A model generated the notes under the pieces. It worked only from the letters and a program-made list of their open reading frames with translations, did no database searches and was not told the DNA's origin. Positions 1 to 4,849 of a DNA stretch of 6,563 bases are shown here, in pieces. Position numbers and translations under genes: made by a program. Where the stretch lies: NCBI GenBank assembly GCA_002430405.1, contig DJBM01000075.1, positions 1,502 to 8,064 of the forward strand. The letters run 5' to 3'. Each line of letters opens with the position of its first letter. The first letter of the stretch is position 1. Origin of the DNA: Actinobacteria bacterium UBA5976 (GTDB lineage Bacteria; Actinomycetota; Actinomycetes; S36-B12; UBA5976).

Positions 1-111
1 CCTTCGAGTCGTAAAGGCTTGGGCCTCAACCAACCCATATGCAAGAGTTCCTACCCCGCTAACACCAATTGTGAGCGCCGAATTCGCCAAAAACCCCATG
101 TTGGTAAGCAT
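1..111 (-). CDS. N-terminus of a probable membrane-anchored metallophosphoesterase (partial)
   Basis: Reading leftwards from an ATG at 111, the frame stays open for 37 codons to the window edge, so only the N-terminus is present. It begins MLTNMGFLANSALTIGVS, forms one hydrophobic, Gly/Ala-rich segment (about residues 6-27), then reads LVEAQAFTTRR. In actinobacterial metallophosphoesterases a single N-terminal membrane helix is commonly followed by an E-A-(R/Q)-x-F-x-x-R-R stretch just before the phosphoesterase domain; this resemblance is the basis of the call and comes from memory of the family. The catalytic Asp/His motifs lie outside the window, so function cannot be confirmed. The start is uncertain: ATG at 99 and GTG at 132 are in frame and none has a clear Shine-Dalgarno. 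It is divergent from the gene at 190 and shares its upstream region. Confidence 0.5.
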   Translation of the reverse strand, partial: MLTNMGFLANSALTIGVSGVGTLAYGLVEAQAFTTRR

Positions 112-127
112 TACATGGAAAGGACAT

Positions 128-156
128 TTCACATGTGCACAAAATGCCCATAGGCT
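128..156 (+). promoter_or_regulatory. Putative sigma70-type promoter for the 190-1107 gene
   Basis: TTCACA (128-133) matches the -35 consensus TTGACA at five of six positions. It is followed by a 17-nt spacer and TAGGCT (151-156), which fits the actinobacterial -10 pattern TANNNT. A second possible -10, TAGATT (157-162), overlaps just downstream. Transcription from here would give a short leader of about 20-30 nt containing the Shine-Dalgarno at 178-183. The spacer holds two overlapping 8-bp palindromes, CACATGTG and TGTGCACA. This is a motif match only. Confidence 0.4.
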
Positions 157-177
157 TAGATTCTCCACATCTTCCCT

Positions 178-183
178 AGGAGG
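178..183 (+). promoter_or_regulatory. Strong ribosome binding site for the 190-1107 gene
   Basis: AGGAGG, a perfect anti-Shine-Dalgarno match, lies 6 nt upstream of the ATG at 190. It fixes that start and is the strongest ribosome binding site in the window, in contrast to the apparently leaderless starts at 2303 and 4850. Confidence 0.75.
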
Positions 184-189
184 CTTGCC

Positions 190-1107
190 ATGTCTGATGA
201 TGTTTCATTCAATGCTGCCCGCTCCCGAGATTTGGACCCCTTAACCTCTCCGGACTGGAAACTTGCCGACAAAGTTGATTCGGCGCGTGTATCAGATGTT
301 GAAGAAATTATGTTGTCCAAAGAAGACACCATGATTCGGCGACGACCACTACCTCCACCAGATGCAGATGAAATTATCCGTGGTGAGTACACGGGTTGGG
401 TTCCGTTAATTAAGCCGGGAGAAACGTTAGCCGATGCTAAGGCACGAGAAGAAAAGCTGGCTCTATATTTAAATCCAGTAAAGCAAGACACAAACTACAT
501 GAGTGAATTCTCAGCGCCAGTTGATTTCGCTTCAGAATCTGTTTCCCAAATAGGAAAACCAATTGTCGATTTTGTACCAGCAAATTTTCCAAATGCAATA
601 GTTGCTGACCCAGAATCAGTTCTATCGCCCACCGAAGCGCTAGAAGAAGCTCGTCGCCGAATTGCCCAAATGCGGTCAAGTTTGCAAACAAACATTAATC
701 GTGCGCCCCAAAATTTCGCTGTCCCTATTTTCACTGAGCAAATTGAAGAAGTTGAGTTGAAAGAAGTTTCGGATTTACCAGCTGATGAACCACAGATTTC
801 CTCGCAAACTTTTGAATCATTATTCGAAACGACTCCAACTTCGGAGCGGGACTGGCCACAAGAGCCCGAGCCAGCACAAATTCAAGTTCACGAAGAGTCT
901 CAGGTTTATACCCAAACAACCCAGCAAGCGTCCCCAACAGTAATAATCGATGAAGCAGCTGACAAAACGCAATCCCTAGAACTTGTCATAATGCGTGATG
1001 AAATTAAGAATCTCCGTGATCGATTAGATACCTCCGATAAGTTAATTGAAAATTTAATGGTTCGGTTGGCGGATATAGCTGAGTTAGCAATTAAGCACAG
1101 AGATTAG
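190..1107 (+). CDS. Uncharacterised acidic protein with C-terminal coiled coil
   Basis: I do not recognise this 305-residue protein. The ATG at 190 is supported by AGGAGG 6 nt upstream. No signal peptide or membrane segment is visible, so it is probably cytoplasmic. Residues 1-60 are polar and charged, ending in a basic/proline patch (RRRPLPPPDADEII, about 50-63). Residues 64-97 (GEYTGW, PLIKPGETLADAKAREEKL, ALYLNP) are the most protein-like N-terminal part and may be a short conserved module. Residues about 100-260 are rich in Glu, Gln, Pro, Ser and Thr and look largely disordered, apart from a short charged helix near 152-168 (ALEEARRRIAQM). Residues 263-305 have regular hydrophobic spacing (LELVIMRDEIKNL, then DKLIENLMVRLADIAEL), indicating a coiled coil and probable oligomerisation. 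The architecture could suit a scaffold or adaptor, but no function is assigned. It converges on the NuoD-like gene, with a 4-bp overlap of stops. Confidence 0.8.
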   Translation: MSDDVSFNAARSRDLDPLTSPDWKLADKVDSARVSDVEEIMLSKEDTMIRRRPLPPPDADEIIRGEYTGWVPLIKPGETLADAKAREEKLALYLNPVKQDTNYMSEFSAPVDFASESVSQIGKPIVDFVPANFPNAIVADPESVLSPTEALEEARRRIAQMRSSLQTNINRAPQNFAVPIFTEQIEEVELKEVSDLPADEPQISSQTFESLFETTPTSERDWPQEPEPAQIQVHEESQVYTQTTQQASPTVIIDEAADKTQSLELVIMRDEIKNLRDRLDTSDKLIENLMVRLADIAELAIKHRD

Positions 1108-2237
1108 CGGTCTGCGTCGCCTGATAAAAATGGCATGCTCGCGATGATTGCATCAAAATCACAACGCTTTGAATTCTGCAAAACTGTAGGTAGCGCCAAA
1201 ACTGTGTGCAAACTCGCAGGGCGTAACTTCAGGCGATATGGCAATTTGTCATTTCTGGAAACCAAAAACCAAGATGCGATTCCTAGCGGAGTTTCAATAC
1301 TTTGCTCGTAAGTTCCTTCGGGTACCCGCACTACCTTTGGAAGTAATACATTTACGTTCTCGCCTAATTGCTCCACACACGACTCGATTAGTTCTGAAAT
1401 CATGGCAAGTGAGACAGTGACTTCATCAACAAGTTGAAGCATGCGACTACGCACGTCCCCTCCCGATTGCATTACAACTGCGAAACTTTTTAGTGCGTGA
1501 TACTTGACGCCACTCGCAGTTTCGCGAGAGTCAATTGCATATCCGCTAGCTCGGGCCACAGGACCACTAATTGCTTGCTCGAGAGCTTGCGACTCGGTTA
1601 GTAATCCAATTCCCGTAAAGGGAGTTAGTAAATGATCCCAATTTGTTTCAAGAACAATTGCAGCAGTATCAAAACACAACGCGGTAACGTCTTCGAACCA
1701 GCCAGCTTGCGGTGCATGTGTGAGCCCACCAATTCGGGTTAGCATGGGGTGCATTCGGCTTCCGGTGTAAAGCTGATAGTGGTTTACCCAAAGTTCACGA
1801 GAGGCACGAATACGATTTGTCAGATCATCATTTGCCCACGGAAAACCCGCTAAAAAAGCAAGGTGAGAGGTAACGCGATTAAATTCCAGCAAGAAAGTAC
1901 GTAGCCACTGGGCAGCTTCCGGAACTTCAATTCCAAGTGCGTTCTCAACAAGTTGCGCTACGCCAACTTCGCCAGAAAAAGCGCTAAGCCACTCATGTCG
2001 ATTTGCCAGTCCAATTACTTGCCGATAATCGCGGGATTCAAATAATTTTTCAGCCCCACGATGCATCGAACCCAGTAATGGCGTTGCAGCCAGAATAATG
2101 TCGCCTTCAATTTGGCAATCTATTCGCAACATGCCGTGACTTGCTGGCGCAAAAATCGGTAAGCCAGAAGTCTCATCACTTCTAATAACGTCTAACGGCG
2201 ATAATCCGATCACGCTGCGTTTGACCACGAAACTCAT
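1104..2237 (-). CDS. Stand-alone NuoD-like protein (complex I 49-kDa subunit family)
   Basis: The 377-residue product aligns over its length with the 49-kDa subunit of NADH:quinone oxidoreductase (NuoD/Nqo4), which in complex I forms the quinone pocket beside NuoB. Landmarks are PASHGMLRI (31-39, family PSTHGVLR), GSMHRGAEKLFESRDY (56-71), FNRVTSHLAFLAG (119-131), a TGSRMHPMLTRIGGL stretch (family TGxRFHxxxxRIGG), KLPYRLKLRPAS (family MPYRxKxRxPS), and a C-terminal IIASMPFLSGDADR (family IIASLDPVMGDVDR). H34 matches quinone-site His38 of Thermus Nqo4, but Tyr87 is W83 and Asp139 aligns with A135. No other nuo gene is present nearby, so it is an orphan paralogue, not the main operon copy. The ATG at 2237 gives the expected length; no Shine-Dalgarno precedes it. 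A role in electron transfer is plausible but unproven. Confidence 0.85.
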   Translation of the reverse strand: MSFVVKRSVIGLSPLDVIRSDETSGLPIFAPASHGMLRIDCQIEGDIILAATPLLGSMHRGAEKLFESRDYRQVIGLANRHEWLSAFSGEVGVAQLVENALGIEVPEAAQWLRTFLLEFNRVTSHLAFLAGFPWANDDLTNRIRASRELWVNHYQLYTGSRMHPMLTRIGGLTHAPQAGWFEDVTALCFDTAAIVLETNWDHLLTPFTGIGLLTESQALEQAISGPVARASGYAIDSRETASGVKYHALKSFAVVMQSGGDVRSRMLQLVDEVTVSLAMISELIESCVEQLGENVNVLLPKVVRVPEGTYEQSIETPLGIASWFLVSRNDKLPYRLKLRPASLHTVLALPTVLQNSKRCDFDAIIASMPFLSGDADR

Positions 2238-2249
2238 CGTGCCATAAGC

Positions 2250-2289
2250 CGATTGCTAAAGCGATTTCTAGACATTCATCCGATTTCTA
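2250..2289. repeat. Three 9-bp direct repeats (CGATTKCTA) in a divergent promoter region
   Basis: CGATTTCTA occurs exactly at 2262-2270 and 2281-2289, with a one-mismatch copy, CGATTGCTA, at 2250-2258. All are in the same orientation, with starts 12 and 19 bp apart. They lie wholly in the 65-bp gap between the NuoD-like gene and the DUF2520 gene and surround the putative -35 element at 2269-2274. The position suggests an operator, but no known regulator motif is recognised and chance is possible in so short a sequence. Confidence 0.4.
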
Positions 2290-2296
2290 TTAGGCT
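2269..2296 (+). promoter_or_regulatory. Putative leaderless promoter for the DUF2520-panC-coaX run
   Basis: TAGACA (2269-2274; five of six matches to TTGACA) is followed by a 16-nt spacer and TAGGCT (2291-2296), the same -10-like hexamer as at 151-156. Only 6 nt separate this box from the GTG at 2303, so the expected start of transcription coincides with the start codon. Leaderless mRNAs starting at ATG or GTG are common in actinobacteria. No Shine-Dalgarno precedes either the GTG at 2303 or the ATG at 2315, which fits this reading. Confidence 0.5.
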
Positions 2297-2302
2297 TGAG
2301 AT

Positions 2303-3217
2303 GTGGTCAACACAATGGCCGAGAGCGATGAGCCTTGGACCGAAAAACCTCCACGCCTGGACGTCGGCGTAGTTGGAACTGGTAGAGCCGGTTCAGTGCT
2401 GGGCGCTGCTCTAAAACGTGCGGGACATAACATACGGGCTTGCACTGCGGTAAGCGATGTTTCCAGATTGCGGGCCGAAGCATTACTGCCGAGTATTCCA
2501 ATTCTTAGTATTGATGAAACCGTTGCAAATCGTGATCTAATCCTGTTGAGTATTCCAGATGATTTCATTTCACAAGTTGTTTCTGGACTGGCAGCCACGA
2601 ATGCAGTTAGTCCGGGAACTTTTGTTATGCATCTCTCTGGTCGCTATGGCATTGACATTTTGCGGCCACTTACGGAACAAGGATGCTTGCCTTTAGCAAT
2701 TCACCCAGTTATGACTTTCACTGGAACGAGCATCGATTTAAATCGACTCTCAGATTGCCCGTTCGGAGTCACAACCCACGACATTCTGCGCCCAGTTGCA
2801 GAAACTCTCGTGATGGAAATGGGTGGTGAGCCTGTTTGGGTTCCAGAAGCAAGCAGAGGTTTATATCACGCAGCACTAACATTTGGCGCGAATAATTTGA
2901 TGACACTTGTGAACCAAACTTCCGAATTGTTAGAGGCTGCAGGTATTTCAAATCCAGAAGCCTTAGTTACGCCATTGCTAAGTGCTTCCTTAGATAACGC
3001 GTTGAGAAATGGTGATAGTGCATTAACGGGTCCGATCTCGCGCGGGGATGCTGGAACAGTTCGGGAACACTTGCGAGTTTTAGCTAATTTTGATCCTGCA
3101 GTTACCCAGGCATATCGAAGCTTGGCCCGGTTAACGGCAGTTCGCGCATTAGCTTCAGGGAAACTGCAACCGATTGCAGCCCAGGAGTTGCTGGCAGTTT
3201 TGGCAGATGAGTCATGA
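2303..3217 (+). CDS. Rossmann-fold DUF2520-family dehydrogenase-like protein
   Basis: This is a 304-residue, probably cytosolic, NAD(P)-binding protein. The N-terminal Rossmann domain shows VGVVGTGRAGSVLG (21-34, the GxGxxG dinucleotide loop) and strand ILLSIPDD (80-87). MHLSGRYG (109-116) and HPVMTFTG (134-141) follow. The C-terminal all-helical half carries YHAALTFGANNLMTLV (188-203) and TGPISRGDAGTVREHL (242-257), both hallmarks of Rossmann-like/DUF2520 proteins, relatives of the ketopantoate reductase and ketol-acid reductoisomerase superfamily. Substrate is unknown. A homologue also precedes panC in Mycobacterium (Rv3603c), and the coding overlap with panC here suggests a link to pantothenate synthesis, possibly reduction of ketopantoate; that is inference. 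The GTG at 2303 is chosen because a promoter-like box puts the transcript start on it; ATG at 2315 is the alternative and would drop four residues before the domain. Confidence 0.85.
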   Translation: MVNTMAESDEPWTEKPPRLDVGVVGTGRAGSVLGAALKRAGHNIRACTAVSDVSRLRAEALLPSIPILSIDETVANRDLILLSIPDDFISQVVSGLAATNAVSPGTFVMHLSGRYGIDILRPLTEQGCLPLAIHPVMTFTGTSIDLNRLSDCPFGVTTHDILRPVAETLVMEMGGEPVWVPEASRGLYHAALTFGANNLMTLVNQTSELLEAAGISNPEALVTPLLSASLDNALRNGDSALTGPISRGDAGTVREHLRVLANFDPAVTQAYRSLARLTAVRALASGKLQPIAAQELLAVLADES

Positions 3218-4065
3218 CTTTTCCCACTGTCTTATCTACCGCAGCGCAGGTCAATGATTGGCGCAATGAATCGTTATCGCCCATCGCCGCGGTTCTAACA
3301 ATGGGAGCCCTTCACGATGGGCACGCACAACTCGTAACTTATGCAAAATCACACAGCCCCGAGGGCACGCGCGTCATAGCAACTATTTTTGTGAACCCAA
3401 CCCAATTCAATAATTCAACGGATTTAGAAAAGTATCCGCGCACCCTAGAGGATGACTTGGAAATCCTTGCCGGTGTTGGCGTGGATGCAGTATTTATACC
3501 AAGTATTTTGGAGATTTACCCTGACGGATTATCAATTGCGGCACCAATTGATCCTGGATCAGTCGGTGAAATTTTGGAAGGCAAAATTCGACCAGGACAT
3601 TTCTTGGGCATGCTCACTGTGGTGCATAGGCTGTTAGAAATCACACATGCAAACTATTCATTTTTTGGTGAAAAGGACTTTCAGCAACTTACTTTGGTTA
3701 GAGCCATGATCAAAGAGTTGGCATTACCTATCGAAATCATTGGAGTGCCAACTGTCCGTGATGAATTTGGTCTGGCGCTATCGAGTCGAAATCGAAGGTT
3801 GTCCGCGACGGCATTAACTGCGGCTCGAAAAATTCCAATTGCGATGAAGGTAGTTTCGGATGGATTCAAAGAAGGCATGGAAAAAACTGAAGCTGAAGAT
3901 TTAGGTAAAAAATATTTATTAGAAAACAAACTAGCCAATCTTGATTACTTAGAGATATGCGCTGAAAACCTTCTTGACTTACCCAATGCATCGAATGCTC
4001 GGGTATTTATTGCATTAAACATTGATGGCGTTCGCCTGATAGACAATTTAAAAGTATCAAATTAG
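3214..4065 (+). CDS. panC: Pantothenate synthetase (pantoate-beta-alanine ligase)
   Basis: PanC condenses pantoate with beta-alanine using ATP, releasing AMP and diphosphate, to make pantothenate in the cytosol. At 283 residues the length is typical. The class I nucleotidyl-transferase signature is TMGALHDGH (29-37, HxGH at 34-37). FVNPTQFNNS (59-68) and DLEKYPRTLEDDL (70-82) are strongly conserved. RPGHFLGMLTVV (126-137), FFGEKDFQQL (150-159; catalytic Lys154, Asp155, Gln158) and PTVRDEFGLALSSRN (179-193, the KMSKS-like loop) complete the active site. The usually invariant Pro before TMG is Leu28 here. The start ATG overlaps the upstream stop in an ATGA (3214-3217), implying translational coupling, and no independent Shine-Dalgarno is evident. 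coaX follows after 7 nt, so no panD separates them. Confidence 0.96.
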   Translation: MTFPTVLSTAAQVNDWRNESLSPIAAVLTMGALHDGHAQLVTYAKSHSPEGTRVIATIFVNPTQFNNSTDLEKYPRTLEDDLEILAGVGVDAVFIPSILEIYPDGLSIAAPIDPGSVGEILEGKIRPGHFLGMLTVVHRLLEITHANYSFFGEKDFQQLTLVRAMIKELALPIEIIGVPTVRDEFGLALSSRNRRLSATALTAARKIPIAMKVVSDGFKEGMEKTEAEDLGKKYLLENKLANLDYLEICAENLLDLPNASNARVFIALNIDGVRLIDNLKVSN

Positions 4066-4068
4066 GAG
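4064..4068 (+). promoter_or_regulatory. Ribosome binding site of coaX overlapping the panC stop
   Basis: AGGAG shares its first two bases with the panC TAG stop (4063-4065) and lies 4 nt before the coaX ATG. Ribosomes ending panC would be delivered to the coaX start, which supports coupled expression. Confidence 0.7.
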
Positions 4069-4072
4069 AATC

Positions 4073-4831
4073 ATGTTGTTAGCAATCGATGTCGGAAACA
4101 CCAATACCGTTCTTGGATTATTTGATGGTGAGAAGTTGACATCATCTTGGCGAATGAAAACTGATGCTCGCGAAACCGCTGATGAATTAGCGCTGAAGTT
4201 TAAGGCGATTTTGAGTGACTCCCCGCAAGTTACTGGAATTTCCCTTTGCTCTACTGTTCCAGCCGTACTTCGCGAGATGCGAACTATGCTCGGCAAATAT
4301 TTTCAAGACGCCCTACAAGTAATTGTTGAACCGGGTATTAAAACGGGTGTGCCTGTGTTGACTGATAATCCAAAGGAAGTTGGCGCGGATCGAATTGTAA
4401 ATTCGCTAGCTGCTTTTACGCTTTATGGTGGTCCAGCAATTGTTGTTGATTTTGGAACTTCAACTAATCTTGACGTGATTTCAGCTAAAGGTGAGTTCTT
4501 GGGAGGCGCGCTTGCTCCAGGAATCGAGATTTCAATTGATGCGCTAGCTTCACGAGCCGCCCAATTGCGCAAAGTGGAGTTAATAGCGCCACGAAATGTG
4601 ATTGGTAAAAATACTGTTGAAGCTTTGCAATCTGGTGCTATTTATGGCTTTGCAGGGCAAGTAGATGGCTTAGTGGATCGAATTATTGATGAACTAGGCA
4701 CTCCAGTAAAAGCAGTAATCGCAACTGGTGGATTGGCTGGAATTGTTGTCCCAGAATCCGAAACTATAACTGCGCATGAGCCAGATTTAACTTTAATTGG
4801 CTTGCGACTGATGTACGAGCGCAACTCTTAG
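4073..4831 (+). CDS. coaX: Type III pantothenate kinase
   Basis: CoaX phosphorylates pantothenate to 4'-phosphopantothenate with ATP, the first step of CoA synthesis from the vitamin. The protein has 252 residues, as usual for this ASKHA-fold family. The phosphate loop is AIDVGNTNTVLGLFDG (4-19, Asp6 conserved). Pantothenate-binding and catalytic elements follow: NPKEVGADRIVN (99-110, GADR with catalytic Asp106), VVDFGTSTNLDVIS (124-137), GGALAPGIEIS (about 143-153), and VIGKNTVEALQSG with GFAGQVDGL further on, which match mycobacterial CoaX closely. An ATGG-type second phosphate motif appears as ATGGLAG near the C-terminus. Type III enzymes generally need a monovalent cation and resist CoA feedback, unlike type I CoaA. 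It lies 7 nt after panC, whose product is its substrate. Confidence 0.96.
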   Translation: MLLAIDVGNTNTVLGLFDGEKLTSSWRMKTDARETADELALKFKAILSDSPQVTGISLCSTVPAVLREMRTMLGKYFQDALQVIVEPGIKTGVPVLTDNPKEVGADRIVNSLAAFTLYGGPAIVVDFGTSTNLDVISAKGEFLGGALAPGIEISIDALASRAAQLRKVELIAPRNVIGKNTVEALQSGAIYGFAGQVDGLVDRIIDELGTPVKAVIATGGLAGIVVPESETITAHEPDLTLIGLRLMYERNS

Positions 4832-4835
4832 TACC

Positions 4836-4841
4836 GATAAT
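4836..4841 (+). promoter_or_regulatory. Possible -10 element for a leaderless lysS transcript
   Basis: GATAAT differs from TATAAT at one base and lies 8 nt upstream of the lysS GTG, in the 18-nt coaX-lysS gap. No Shine-Dalgarno precedes that GTG, so a promoter placing the transcript start at or next to it would explain initiation. A convincing -35 element is not visible at 16-18 nt upstream. Confidence 0.35.
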
Positions 4842-4849
4842 CTTGTGGC

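Noticed and set aside
156..491. A 111-codon open frame on the minus strand, antisense to the coiled-coil gene
   Set aside because: It lies almost wholly inside the 190-1107 gene, has no recognisable domain, and covers that gene's strong Shine-Dalgarno and start. It is a shadow frame.
2301..2303. ATG at 2301 as a start for the DUF2520 gene
   Set aside because: It is in a different frame from the conserved GxGxxG protein and would not produce it.
4439..4486. CoaX DFGTSTNLD differs from the common DFGTATTFD
   Set aside because: Mycobacterial CoaX also varies here, and the catalytic Asp residues and GADR motif are intact, so activity is expected.
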